Source: Chiridota heheva
Taxonomy: Eukaryota; Echinodermata; Holothuroidea; Apodida; Chiridotidae
Length of the DNA: 64,000 nt
Direction: 5' to 3'
NCBI GenBank assembly: GCA_020152595.1
Contig: JAIGNY010003296.1
Location: 257,501-321,500, forward strand
Shown one piece after another: positions 10,951 through 23,766 of this stretch. How positions within the stretch are numbered: position 1 is the stretch's first letter; every line of letters begins with the position of its first letter. The position numbers and the translations under genes are program-made. A model generated the notes under the pieces. That model saw only the letters and a list, made by a program, of their open reading frames with translations. It made no database searches and was not told the DNA's origin.

Positions 10951-13851
10951 TTCTTATTGGGATACCAGATTGCATAAAGCCCGGTCTGCCCAATCCCTCT
11001 TCTCCACGTCCCTGCGTTTCTGCTTTTAGCAGGCATTAATGGGTTTTAGTAGATACAAATGTAAGATACTTACTTGCCGACTAGAATCACTTTTTTTCCG
11101 TCACTATATCAGCAATTCGTAAATGGCTACGTACACACACCTAGAATATAATATATCCGTTAAGTCTACAGGTTTGCCAATGATCGTAATCTTCGTATCA
11201 AGGAAATGAAATTTGTATAGTATCGTCAAAAACTTATTGTATGGTATCGTCGAGAAGTATCGTCGAAAACTTTCCCTAACTTCGAATTATTCCGCGGTAA
11301 TCATCATGGTTTCTGTCAATTTCTGAACTTGGATCGAAAGGATTAAAGCTCCGCCCACGTACGCACATTAACGGACTTTGTATTCAGGGTGTCTTAATAT
11401 CATTATTACACCCTTGCATATCTTAAGCGTCTGGTTGTTGTTGTTGTTGTTGTTATTTTAAAGAAATAATAAAATCCCTATAATAGCCCAGACAAATTGT
11501 CAAAATCTTAAACGAACGTTATAAGCTGTATAATCCAAGCAATTTGTAAACGAAGTTAGTACACAGGGGATGGGGGAGGAAGGGGGAGCAGCGGGGCAAT
11601 TTTCAAAGGGTCAGAAAATTTATCATGTTGGAGTGTTTTGTTAATCCTGTTGAAGGCTATCAGGGTCTTTTAAAGTTCAGTTGTATACTAGCCACCTTGG
11701 GAAAAAGGATCAAATAATTTCCGAAAACCGAAGTTCTAAGTTAGGCCTATTTACAGATTTAGCAGTTAAGAGTTTTCTTCATAATGATTTACTTTACTCA
11801 AAATATCTGAAATTTGTCCTCAAAATATGCGACATTTTTCCCAAAATGTCCGAAATTTACCTCCAAGCTTTCGACTCTTCCACTTACAATTTCCTTTTTT
11901 TTCTTTTTTTGTGTGTGTGTGGGGGGGGGGTTGGGGTAGCTTGGAGGTATGGGTAGAAGGGAGGTTCTTGCACATGAGACGAAAACCTTAGATGTCAACT
12001 TTACATAAACCAAAACAAGTTTTAGTGACCACGCAATTTTCTTTACTTTATTTGGGGAAATTTCCCCATCCCGCCGCCTCCCACCCCCAACTCCATCCTT
12101 TATCCCTCCCTTCGTATCATCGCCACATTGTGAGGGCATCACCGTATATAATCATATAATGTAAAAAACATTCTTTAAAGTCTCCCATTTTATATTTATG
12201 ATTATTTTATCCAAAGCGCAAGACTTCGTTATTGACCCCGGGTAGTAGACCCAGGAAGCTGTTACTTTGGTGTTGTCATTGCAATGTTTAGGCGAATGGG
12301 TTGACATGGTTGATGCTTGAATCTTGTATCATTTATCGTCGTTGATACATTAAATGTTATTTATAACTGTGCTATAATTGCCTCAAGAGACGAAACTGCG
12401 GATTTACGCCAATGATAAATGAAACCATTTTCGGGAAGTGATTTATGTTTTAAAAATATGACTTTCCTTGAGACCAATATCCCGATCTGAGAGGAGATCT
12501 TTGTTTGTAAACGGAGAAGTTTGTTTAAGGTGTTCAGGCCACAGATTAAACACCTCCGTGTAGACGTCGCGGGAATCCATATTGTCAAAGTTTAAGGTCA
12601 TTTGTGGGTATGTAGGATGAATCATAGACGTCCTTCATTTGTACTGTCATCACACAACCATGCATTGAAGGGTCATTTAGAGCAGTGACATTAGTGTCAT
12701 TTTGTAATGGTCTATTACAATTTCAGAAGGATGCAGATTTTTTTTTTTCTTTCTTGAAACAAAACCCCAATCAAATCCTAATAGAAATGGACTTTCACTT
12801 ATTTTATCGAATAAAGGAAGTAACAACAGGTGATAAGATAGACATTTTACCAAATTACATCAAGAGTTTGAGCGGTCCGATAACTGAGTCTTACATTTGT
12901 AACAGCACATTACATGCAGTACAAAGTTACCATGTGTTGAAAAATCCTCAACTTGTCATCAGTGATATAACTCGAAAACTATATCATTATCATATCGAGT
13001 CGGACTGGGATCCTTTAGATGGCTCTGAATGATCTTTGCGGGTGCCATCAAATAGCTGGAGAGGGCTCATGGATACCTAGGCTGAAAATAAGGAAGGGGA
13101 GGCACTCGAAGGAAAAGGCTTTTGTGCCGTTGGTAGCAAGTTGTATAATTTCAATGAAAGCTGCAGGGAAACAGCAAGACTTTTGATTCATCATTCAAAT
13201 TTGCAATGATTTGCCACAGCATGTATACCAGGATTTACCAGGGCAGCCACATCCACTTATTTATGGGCTTCTGCGGCCAAGGGTAAGGAAGCCTTCCGGC
13301 CCATATAAAACCCTTTAAGATCCAATTTGGCGTTTGACTGGGAATAGGAATCCATCTTCTTTTGTAACTTTCGTTGTTTTGTAATATACGCCTACGATAG
13401 ACCTACCACAATATCTGACATTTAAGTTGTGTGAAGGAGAGCAGGTTAATTTGACAACAAAAAATAGGGAAAAAAAGAAAGGTTTTTTGACGTAAATCAT
13501 TACCCAAATCAACGGGGCTCTTTAAAAGGAATTTTCACTATTTGTCAATACGGGCAAAATGGCTGCGGTGGACATGATAGTGATGATCCCTAACGCAGAA
13601 AAGGGGCAACTCAGTGGGTTGTGTTAGTCTGTAAGAGACTTTTTTTATAATCATATTTCAGTTGATAAGAATACGGAGTGAAAAAAGAATTAAAAATACC
13701 CCTTGAAGGAGAATGTTTTCCTCTAAACCATTATTTCAATATTAATTATCTATTTTTCATTTTGTTCCTCGGGCAGTCAGGCCTCGCGTAAGATAGGCCT
13801 ATTCAGTTTGGCTCAACAGTATACCACAATTTGTGAAGAAAAAAAAAGAAG
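10951..13851. other. Intergenic, no gene recognised
   Basis: Holds a short GTT microsatellite near 11432-11453, poly-purine and poly-T tracts, and short open frames with no recognisable domain. The longest (12685-13032, plus, 115 codons) has no signal peptide, repeat or family resemblance. The last ~35 bases before 13777 are pyrimidine-rich and end in GGGCAG, which would pass as a splice acceptor (see the minisatellite entry). Confidence 0.45.
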
Positions 13852-16757
13852 TGTGCTAAATGAAGTGACTGGTGTGCCAAATGAAGTGACTAGTGTGCCA
13901 AATGAAGTGAGTGGTGTGCCAAATGAAATAACTGGTGTGCCGAATGAAATGACTGGTGTTCTAAATGAAGTGACTAGTGTGCCAAATGAAGTAACTGATG
14001 TGCCAAATGAAGTGCTTGGTGTGCCAAATGAAGTGACTAGTGTGCCAAATGAAGTGAGTGGTGTGACAAATGAAGTGACTAGTGTGCCGAATGAAATGAC
14101 TGGTGTGCCAAATGAAGTGCTTGGTGTGCCAAATGAAGTGACTAGTGTGCCAAATGAAGTGACTGGTGTGCCAAATGAAGTGACTGGTGGGCCAAATGAA
14201 GTGACTGGTGTGCCAAATGAAGTGACTAGTGTGCCAAATGAAGTGAGTGGTGTGACAAATGAAGTGACTAGTGTGCCAAATGAAGTGAGTGGTGTGCCAA
14301 ATGAAGTGAGTGGTGTGACAAATGAAGTGACTAGTGTGCCAAATGAAATGACTGATGTGCCAAATAAAGTGGATGGTGTGACAAATAAAGTGGATGGTGT
14401 GACAAAAGAAGTGACTAGTGTGCCAAATGAAGTGACCGGTGTGCCAAATGAAGTGACTAGTGTGCCAAATGAAGTGAGTGGTGTGCCGAATGAAATGACT
14501 GGTGTGCCAAATGAAGTGGATGGTGTGACAAATGAAGTAACTGATGTGCCAAATGAAGTGCTTGGTGTGCCAAATGAAGTGACTAGTGTGCCAAATGAAG
14601 TGACTGGTGTGCCAAATGAAGTGAGTGGTGTGACAAATGAAGTGACTAGTGTGCCAAATGAAATGACTGATGTGCCAAATAAAGTGGATGGTGTGACAAA
14701 TAAAGTGGATGGTGTGACAAAAGAAGTGACTAGTGTGCCAAATGAAGTGACCGGTGTGCCAAATGAAGTGACTAGTGTGCCAAATGAAGTGAGTGGTGTG
14801 CCGAATGAAATGACTGGTGTGCCAAATGAAGTGAGTGGTGTGACAAATGAAGTAACTGATGTGCCAAATGAAGTGCTTGGTGTGCCAAATGAAGTGACTA
14901 GTGTGCCAAATGAAGTGACTGGTGTACCAAATGAAGTGACTGGTGTTCCAAATGAAGTGGATGGTGTGACAAATAAAGTGGATGGTGTGACAAAAGAAGT
15001 GACTAGTGTGCCAAATGAAGTGACCGGTGTGCCAAATGAAGTTACTAGTGTGCCAAATGAAGTGACTGGTGTGCCAAATGAAGTGACTGGTGTGCCAAAT
15101 GAAGTGAGTGGTGTGACAAATGAAGTAACTGATGTGCCAAATGAAGTGTTTGGTGTGCCAAATGAAGTGACTAGTGTGCCAAATGAAGTGACTGGTGTAC
15201 CAAATGAAGTGACTGGTGTTCCAAATGAAGTGGATGGTGTGACAAATAAAGTGGATGGTGTGACAAAAGAAGTGACTAGTGTGCCAAATGAAGTGACTGG
15301 TGTGCCAAATGAAGTGACTGGTGTGCCAAATGAAATGACTGGTGTGCCAAATGAAGTGACTGGTGTACCAAATGGAGTGCCCGGTGTGCCAAATGAAGTT
15401 ACTAGTGTGCCAAATGAAGTGACTGGTGTGCCAAATGAAGTGACTGGTGTGCCAAATGAAGTGACTGGTGTACCAAATGAAGTGACTGGTGTGCCAAATG
15501 AAGTGACTGGTGTGCCAAATGAAGTGACTGGTGGGCCAAATGAAGTGACTGGTGTGCCAAATGAAGTGACCGGTGTGCCAAATGAAGTTACTAGTGTGCC
15601 AAATGAAATGACTGGTGTGCCAAATGAAGTGACTGGTGTGCCAAATGATGTGACTAGTGTGCCAAATGAAGTGAGTGGTGTGCCAAATGAAGTGACTGGT
15701 GTACCAAATGAAGTGACTGGTGGGCAAACTGAAGTGACTGGTGGGCCAAATGAAGGGATTGGTGGGCCAAATGAAGTGACTGGTGTGCCAAATGAAGTGA
15801 CTGGTGTGCCAAATGAAGTGACTGGTGGGCCAAATGAAGTGACAGGTGTGCCAAATGAAATGGCTGGTGTACCAAATGAAATGGCTGGTGTACCAAATGA
15901 AGGGATTGGTGGGCCAAATGAAGTGTCTGGTGGGCCAAATGAAGTGACTGGTGTGCCAAATGAAGTGACTGGTGTGCCAAATGAAGTGACTGGTGGGCCA
16001 AATGAAGTGACAGGTGTGCCAAATGAAATGGCTGGTGTACCAAATGAAATGACTGGTGTACCAAATGAAGGGATTGGTGGGCCAAATGAAGTGTCTGGTG
16101 GGCCAAATGAAGTGACTGGTGTGCCAAATGAAGTGACTGGTGTGCCAAATGAAGTGACTGGTGTGCCAAATGAAGTGACTGGTGTGCCAAATGAAGTGAC
16201 TGGTGGGCCAAATGAAGTGACTGGTGTGCCAAATGAAGTGACTGGTGTGCCAAATGAAGTGACTGGTGTGCCAAATGAAGTGACTGGTGGGCCAAATGAA
16301 GTGACTGGTGGGCCAAATGAAGTGTCTGGTGGGCCAAATGAAGTGACTGGTGGGCCAAATGAAGTGACTGGTGTGCCAAATGAAGTGACTGGTGTGCCAA
16401 ATGAAGTGACTGGTGTGCCAAATGAAGTGACTGGTGTGCCAAATGAAGTGACTGGTGGGCCAAATGAAGTGACTGGTGGGCCAAATGAAGTGTCTGGTGG
16501 GCCAAATGAAGTGACTGGTGTGCCAAATGAAGTGACTGGTGTGCCAAATGAAGTGACTGGTGGGCCAAATGAAGTGACAGGTGTGCCAAATGAAATGGCT
16601 GGTGTACCAAATGAAATGGCTGGTGGGCCAAATGAAGTGAGTGGTGTGCCAAATGAAATGGCTGGTGTACCAAATGAAGTGACTGGTGGGCAAACTGAAG
16701 TGAGTGGTGGGCAAACTGAAGTGGATGGTGGGCAAACTGAAGAGACTGGTAGGCAAA
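13852..16757 (+). repeat. 21-bp minisatellite, ~138 copies, open as a VTGVPNE-type heptad repeat
   Basis: The unit is GTGACTGGTGTGCCAAATGA plus A. Because 21 is a multiple of three and the array holds phase throughout, one plus frame stays open from about 13727 to the stop at 16820-16822 (about 1000 codons of VTGVPNE and variants). Two minus frames are also open through much of it. No in-frame ATG starts the plus frame, although a fair splice acceptor (GGGCAG, 13771-13776) sits in front. Variation includes many amino-acid changes, so I see no clear selection on protein. Higher-order periods are visible: the word ACAAAAGAAG recurs at 14402, 14717, 14990 and 15263 (spacing 315, 273, 273). The most likely reading is a non-coding minisatellite; a repeat-protein exon is possible but unproven. 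Confidence 0.85.
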
Positions 16758-19700
16758 TGGCCCACCATCATGGTACATGTAGTAAAAAAGCTCTATACTG
16801 CTATACAAACCATCCATGTTAACATCTACGAGGACAATTTTAGGCTGGAAATAGAGGGGAATTGTATATTGGGGAGGAGTGGTTGTTCGTATAGGGTGGT
16901 GAAGACAGATGAACAGGTAGCTCAAACTTGAGATTAATTGAAAGAAAATAAGACCAACAATCATCAATATCGGTTTAGTATTTGGCACTTTACAGCATGT
17001 TGATTTTTAAGGCCTTATCATAATAAATTAATCAAGTTTTATATTTTCTGACATCCTAAAGAGAAAACCAAAAAAGCTCCTTAATTCTTTACCACAGTTA
17101 AGTCACTTGAATGAAAGCAATCTTCATTATAAGAGAAACAGAAACTGACAGTCTGATAGATTTTTAGGGACTCAATTTTAGGAAAAAATATAAATGATTA
17201 TATTAAAGAATTCGAGCCGTCTTTTCGTTCATAATTCACAACTTTTCCATGCAACAAAAATGTTTTCAAACTTTTATTAGCAAATAGCTCCGAAACTATA
17301 CGGGCGCTTTTGGCGTAACCCGATGCAGTGGTAGCGCCAGGCACTACGAATTTTGGGTCAAGAACCAAGACAATTTTTAATACCCGGTGCTGGATCACGT
17401 AACCAAAAATCGACAAAACTTAATTGATACAACGCAAGGACTACTCCCCACCCCGACAACTACATCTTTTTAGTACGTGGGTTTGGACAAACTGTACATT
17501 CTATCTTGGAGAGAAGTTAGTAGAAAGAATTCCCTGCAACCCCTCCCCCACGCCACCTGAAGTCCTTGCTTGATGAAAGACTATTCTGTTGAGAAAGATT
17601 TTTCTGCATGGTGAATACAAAATCTCTGGATGCATGTACCAGCCCATGGTGCTTGACAGTTAGATCGCACGTAGCTCCACCGTAACTTTCATATACTCAT
17701 CATTGTGGAAAACAATCCAAGAGTGTAAGTGAGATGTTAGTCATAGTCATAAACCGTCTGGTCTGACACTGAAGAACACAATATGAAGACAAAACATCAC
17801 ATGAATGGAGTCCTGTCCTGCGTGACTTCCGAACATAGTAGCAATTAGCGAAGTTGACGAGAGATCGCTAAGGTGATGAAAAATGTCGAAGTCATTTGTC
17901 TTGCAGCAATAGTGTATACAACATACAGTGTATATATTACACGCGATTCTCCATGGATTCAGCATAATAGACCTACTGAATTTCCCATGATTCGCCAGTT
18001 TGTGTTTTTAGCCTGTTTCAGTTCGGATGTTGTGTACTATGCCAAGAGACAGGCGAGATTTGCCTATCGAAAGTGGGGAAAAAGCCAAAGATGAAAGAGG
18101 GGGAGGGGAGGTGGGCAAAATCACCCTAAGAGACAAAAACATTACCATACAAAAGATTTTAATTTGGAAAACAACGTAGGGAAAAACTGCCTCCAATGCA
18201 AGGTGATACCAGGCGTATGTATCGGCGACTCATGGCCCTAATTCCATTCTCAAGTGCAGCCATACTTTTAGACAGGTTTTAACGAACCACAAAACGAGTC
18301 TCATGAATTTCTACCAAAATGAGTATTTCAAGATCTGCCCTTTAGTTACAACTCCATTCTTATTTTCGCGCCGTGGGGTATGTCAATCTATAAAGTATGC
18401 TGGTATGAAGGGCATAGTAACTCAGTGACTGACCATCGTAAATTTAAAAGGTTTGTCATTTTTGTCTGTATGGCTGGCATAGTGGGAGCTCAAGAAATGA
18501 TCACATAATGTTACATAATACACACGCCACCTTGGAAAGGAATGACCTTGGATGGTGCTACACCTACCATAGGCGTACAGAGCACGTCCCGTAGACTATT
18601 AGGCGGGTCTTGAAATGCGATCACACAAACTGTTATAACTAACCTGTAACCCCACAACACATAATGATGGTAATTATAACTTAAGGCCTAAATATCCTAA
18701 TTTCAGGACCGTTTTGACCAAGGACTGGGAAAATTGCATATAGAGGTGATTCGTACGGAGATCGTGAAAACATGAGCGACGCCAGGAACAGGGATAACCT
18801 GACTCCCCCACAATATGATCTGAGATATTCATTAGTATTCTATATTTCCCATTCGATATTAGCTTAGATCTTCTTTTATGTCTTTTGAAAGTATAAAGTC
18901 ACAAATTAAACTATATTTAAAATGAAATTACAAAAAACCTATTGCCACAACCCACATCTTAATCTTATTTTCTTAATCTTATTTTGTCCTAATGTTAGTG
19001 TAACATCTGAATATAGAGGATGCCATTTAGTGTTGAAATACTGCCAAAGATAACGTGTATTTGCTCTATAGGCCCGGCATACCATTTCTTCATAATTCTA
19101 ATTCTTGACATTTGCTATCCAGTATACTGGGATATGCTTTCACATGAAGTTCTAAAGAGTGACTTTCATTGGTAACATCATGTACAAATAAAAATGCATC
19201 GAGCCGGACAAAGGGAATGAAATAATTTCTTATAAGCTAGAAAATTTGAAATAGATATTAAACATATATAAGATGTCTGCAGAACTGTGTTGATGTCATT
19301 TTAAGAGGGCAGTAGGCCTATGGACAAAATGGTTGCTCCCGTGTTTGTTATTTCTGACAGAATAAACATTTTCATTGTTTGGAAAATATATGTTAAACTT
19401 GCTTTGGAACGTATGAAGATTAAGGCAAATGACTTACATAATGGATTAGTAAAGATAGATAGTGCAAATTTAGCTAAATTGCATGGAAATCTATGAAAAA
19501 GCTAACTTTTCAAACAAATACTGATTAAATAGACTAATTGTCAGCTTTTTGAAATTCCATGACTTGATCTGTTGATATGAGACTTTTTATTCAAATATTG
19601 TGATGCATGAGAGGGCAAATTCCTAAGTAGGCCTGTAAGTTTTCTTTCAATCTGCTGTAACGATATTCATAAGGGAATATCGGATTCTGGCACAGCCGCA

Positions 19701-19842
19701 TTTGTGCATCAGTCTACATCAAATCATTTAGAAGTTTAGTGGAAAGTCAATCATTTTCAAGACGGCAATTTTAGGCAAGAAATACATATATATTTTGAGC
19801 TACTTGCATGTCTTAACGCTCAAACGTGACGTATATATGGTC

Positions 19843-20129
19843 ATAGGTGTAGGAACCGGTGGGGGACCAGGTGAACACGCATGTCCCTCAAGATTTTATG
19901 AAAATGACAAAAGTGCCCCTTTTGAAAATGAAAAGTGCTCCTCCAGTCCTGTCAAAAATGCAAGAACTGGTGGAATGTGCGCATGCACACTTTTGACAAA
20001 TTGTGCCCCTTTCAAAGTGAAGTGACTAAGAGGAAATGTGGATATGACTTAAGGAAGTGCCCCAAAAGGCTCCTGCCCTGCCCCCCTCCCCCACCCCCTC
20101 TACTTTCCGAAATCTTCCTACACCGCTGC
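19843..20129 (+). mobile_element. Dispersed element with GTGTAGGAACCGG ends
   Basis: The left end is CATAGGTGTAGGAACCGGTG. The right end, CTTCCTACACCGCTG, is its imperfect inverse. The interior contains AAATGACAAAAGTGCCCC and GAAAAGTGCTCC, shared with 1130-1400 and 29098-29415. The termini resemble hAT-type MITEs (CAGYGGYGTAGGAA). No clear target duplication was found, so the class is uncertain. Confidence 0.5.
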
Positions 20130-20683
20130 AGTGCATATAGTGCACCACCCATCTAGCATGTCTAGAAATACTCAAACTTTTAACCAGGGAAAATAGAATA
20201 TATTACGCCTCGTTGTAATAGAAATCAAACAGAAAGCTGTTTAGACAGATAGAGCTAGCCATCATAGACAAGTTATCCTGTTAGCAATTAATTACTTCAA
20301 TTTATCGTTAGCTTACAATTCAATTTTTTGGCATCAAACAGTCAAAAGGGATTTCAGTTGGATTACATCATGATTTTACACTGATAATCTTACCCATGTT
20401 TCATAACCCTCAAGTTGGTAAAGAGCTGGAAAAATTGTAATATACATGCTGTAGCAAGCCTAGTAAATTAAGGCTCCCTAAGATGTTGCTCTAATCGGGA
20501 CTGCTTTTTAATTTTCGGGCAATCTCCTTCAATTTTGCTTGATTTTGGGAAAATTGTCTTCAGTTTCGGACAATTTTCTTTCATTTTCGGGAGATTTCCT
20601 CCTTTTCGAAAAATGCTGCCAAATTTTACGAGCTTGAGCCAGAGAAAAATCATGCAATCGGGAATATGGAATCATCCCCTACA

Positions 20684-20857
20684 TCCGCTTCCTATGCCCT
20701 GGTCTTGGTTAAACCCATGCCCCCGGAATCCACTTCCCATGCCTCTGTCTTGGTTAACCCCTGCATCCGCTTCCTATGCCTGTGAGGCTTCTTTAACCCC
20801 CTGCATCTACTTCCTATGCCTCTGTCTTGATTAGCCTCCTACATCCGCCTCCTATGC
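20684..20857 (+). repeat. Degenerate ~45-bp tandem repeat, ~4 copies
   Basis: Units share CATCCGCTTCCTATGCC followed by a CTCTGTCTTGGTTAACCC-like segment, with substitutions and small indels. Non-coding by appearance. Confidence 0.6.
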
Positions 20858-22011
20858 CTGTCTCGGTGTTTTTTGTGTACCTAAATATTCCAACCAATCA
20901 GAAATCAAGCGCGGATCCAGGGCCCTTCCCCGCCCCTTTCCCCACCACATATACCCTCTGCACTTAGTCTCTTTTGCTCAAAGTTCCCATTCTAATTGAA
21001 GTTATGGTTGATATGTCTAAAGCTAGAGTGTGAGAAGAACAACGTATTTGCAAGTTTTACGCAAAAAGTATAAAACCTCATGTACAACAAAGCAAAATTT
21101 AGCCAGAACTGATGTCCCCCCCCCCCTTCCCCTCCCCTGCCGTCTTAAAATTCCTGGATCCGAGCCTGAAATTAGCCTCTAATCAAGAGCAATCTTTTGG
21201 CAAATTTTTGTCTGTATATTGGGGTTCCCAATGTTTCATTATTCGCTATATATGTTCCATCTAAAGAAGATGATTTTATAGGCCTACGTAATCGACAATC
21301 AAAGTCTTACTCTCATTTTGTAAACGTATTTAGCGAAAGTTACCTTCTGGACACTTATGTGCGAATTGAACAAATTTACATTGGTTCGGTAACCAGGTAA
21401 CTTTATCTGTTTTGTACCCTTAGTCACTACATGTACTAAAAACATTCAGTTATATTCAATTCATACTCTAGCGTGGAAGTTGAGGGCTCATCAGTTCAGT
21501 GCTTATTCTTGTTTACATGGCGAAAGTGGATGAGCGCACACGATTTCTCTTGAATAGGGCGCTAGTTCATCGCAGGTTAACTCCCCAACAGTACCAATAC
21601 CCATTTTGCAGCTGGGTGGACTGGAACAATTCAATTGTCTTGCTCAATGACACAAAGCAGCGCTCGTGATAGGAGTCGACCCCGGGCGCGGTATACCTTT
21701 CCCTTACGAGCATGAATCCTGAACCCCTGCACCTCTATTCAAGTTACCAAGTGTGCTCTTTATACCGCCCCCCCCCCCCACACTTCCTCATGCGACCTTC
21801 CATATCCCCAGAGCATATCAAAAAGAAGAAGGGGTGCCTTAGTCTGTCACTAGAGTTTTTCGGTTTGATAACATCTGAAATTTGTGGGTCACATAGATAA
21901 ACTCTTTTGAATTTATTTGAACAATAATTATGTATAATTCTTTTTGATAATATGAAGAGCTATTCAAGTTACTGATAACATCACAAATTTGAAGATTCTT
22001 GAAATGAAATG

Positions 22012-22164
22012 CACTGTAAATTTAATTAGTCAAGATGCACTTAATTAGACCGGTGAACGCTGCCATCATTTTTTGACTAATTTAAGAATTTAGGCCAAAA
22101 TTAGTCAAAAAATGGTTTTGTACGACTATTTAAGTGATTTTTGACTATCTAAAAATTTACATTG
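22012..22164. mobile_element. Short MITE-like inverted-repeat element
   Basis: The left end CACTGTAAATTTAATTAGTC and the right end (inverse of CAATGTAAATTTTTAGATAG) form an imperfect inverted repeat of about 23 bp around an AT-rich core of ACTAATTT/AAATTAGT motifs. It resembles MITE family 1 in style but not in sequence. No target duplication is clear. Confidence 0.5.
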
Positions 22165-22580
22165 TTATAATCATTCCTTACCTGAATTATTTACATGTAA
22201 CTGCAGGACTTACAATAACTTAAAATATATATACCTCCAATTAGTTCAATCAATAAATTTTGATTTATTTTTCAAAAACATATATGATAAATACAAAACT
22301 TCAGTTTATGTGTAATTTTATGCTTAAAAAGTCCAGAAAATAAAGTGCTCTTCGGTTAATTTATCCTCAAAATATTTCCCTGTTGCAAACGGAAAAACTA
22401 CACCGATAATTCAAGTCTTTATTAAAAAGATCTGATTATCGTCAAATTTTACCAACATTCCCTTCAAGTCTTTTATTCAAAATTTCCGTCAATTTCACCA
22501 AATATTCCTTATTTTTACCATTCCATTTTAATAATTTCCTAATTTTACCTCCTGACCGATTTTCCCCTCTCTCCATCTCC

Positions 22581-23350
22581 TGCGCCTCTGACTGAGTGTT
22601 CCATGTAACCAGATAACCTGCGCCTCTGACTGAGTGTTCCATGTAACCAGATAACCTGCGCCTCTGACTGAGTGTTCCATGTGACCAGATAACCTGCGCC
22701 TCTGACTGAGTGTTCCATGTGACCAGATAGCCTGCGCCTCTGACTGAGTGTTCCATGTGACCAGATAACCTGCGCCTCTGACTGAGTGTTCCATGTGACT
22801 AGATAGCCTGCGCCTCTGACTGAGTGTTCCATGTGACCAGATAGCCTGCGCCTCTGACTGAGTGTTCCATGTGACCAGATAACCTGCGCCTCTGACTGAG
22901 TGTTCCATGTAACCAGATAACCTGCGCCTCTGACTGAGTGTTCCATGTGACCAGATAACCTGCGCCTCTGACTGAGTGTTCCATGTGACCAGATAGCCTG
23001 CGCCTCTGACTGAGTGTTCCATGTGACTAGATAGCCTGCGCCTCTGACTGAGTGTTCCATGTGACCAGATAACCTGAGCCTCTGACTGAGTGTTCCATGT
23101 GACCAGATAGCCTGCGCCTCTGACTGAGTGTTCCATGTGACTAGATAGCCTGCGCCTCTGACTGAGTGTTCCATGTGACCAGATAGCCTCCCAAGAATCT
23201 ACTTTCATCAGCTCTCAGGTTTACGTTCACTTTTTGATTATCATATAGAGTGTTCCATGTGACCAGATAGCCTGCGCCTCTGACTGAGTGTTCCATGTGA
23301 CTAGATAGCCTGCGCCTCTGACTGAGTGTTCCATGTGACCAGATAGCCTC
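22581..23350. repeat. 38-bp minisatellite, 16 copies plus ~2.6 after an interruption
   Basis: Units read TGCGCCTCTGACTGAGTGTT plus CCATGTGACCAGATAACC and repeat at exactly 38 bp (22581, 22619 and on to 23151). Variants are mainly GTGACC/GTAACC/GTGACT and ATAACC/ATAGCC. The array is broken at 23190-23248 by non-repeat sequence, resumes to 23350, and is then followed by a shortened second copy of that interruption (CCTCCCAAGAA ... TATCATATAGAG). Since 38 is not a multiple of three and the minus strand of the unit lacks stops, all three minus frames are open. The translated Gln/Arg/Ser-rich products are artefacts of the repeat. Confidence 0.9.
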
Positions 23351-23400
23351 CCAAGAAGTTCACTTTTGATTATCATATAGAGCGGTGCCCTATAATCATA

Positions 23401-23624
23401 CACTCTAAAAAAGGAACGGTCAAATTTTGATCACAACATGGTCAACTCTGCAACTTTGGTCAAATTGAACAACAAATTTGACCACAATATGGTCAAATTT
23501 GTCCATAATTATCATATTACGCTTAATTTTGACCACGTTATGGTCGTTTAAATTTGACCAACATTGGGTCGGGTCACAGGTGATTAAGTAATGGTCAAAT
23601 CTGACCATTCTTTTTTTTAGAGTG
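23401..23624 (-). mobile_element. MITE family 1, copy b
   Basis: This 224-bp element runs from CACTCTAAAAAAGGAACGGT to its inverse ending TTTTTTAGAGTG, flanked by TA on both sides. It matches the copy at 4028-4258 in reverse orientation, including the internal GACCAACATTGG and TCCATAATTATCAT segments. It lies about 140 bp beyond the stop codon of gene A. Confidence 0.85.
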
Positions 23625-23766
23625 TATACCGGTACTGATTGTTAAATAATGCAAATAAATTTGTATAATTGTTACATCCCTCCACCATTGCGACAACTTT
23701 TAGCAGTTAAGTAATCACGTGGAGTTCTTCTTATTGACGTCATCATCATATGTTTCATCATTTCAA

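Larger units (their letters stand above)
16823..22011. other. Long gene-free stretch
   Basis: No exon or protein domain is visible. A fragment at 17330-17400 and C-rich tracts (around 17536, 20080 and 21119) look like repeat debris. Around 20500-20620 there are loose repeats of the type TTTTCGG..AATTTTC, which recur near 26690-26800 and 31390-31530. Listed separately are a dispersed element at 19843-20129 and a degenerate tandem repeat at 20684-20857. Confidence 0.5.

Noticed and set aside
13961..16988. Two long minus-strand open frames (936 and 444 codons) across the 21-bp array
   Set aside because: They follow from a stop-free 21-bp unit. They have no start context, signal or domain, and the composition is only the repeat.
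22442..23208. Three overlapping minus-strand open frames of 104-226 codons
   Set aside because: The 38-bp unit has no stop on the minus strand, so all frames are open. No protein character beyond the repeat.
22581..23350. CRISPR-like array
   Set aside because: The units abut with no variable spacers, and the window is from an animal genome.
23420..23608. Open frame whose translation is similar to that at 4043-4200
   Set aside because: The similarity reflects two copies of the same MITE, not a conserved protein.
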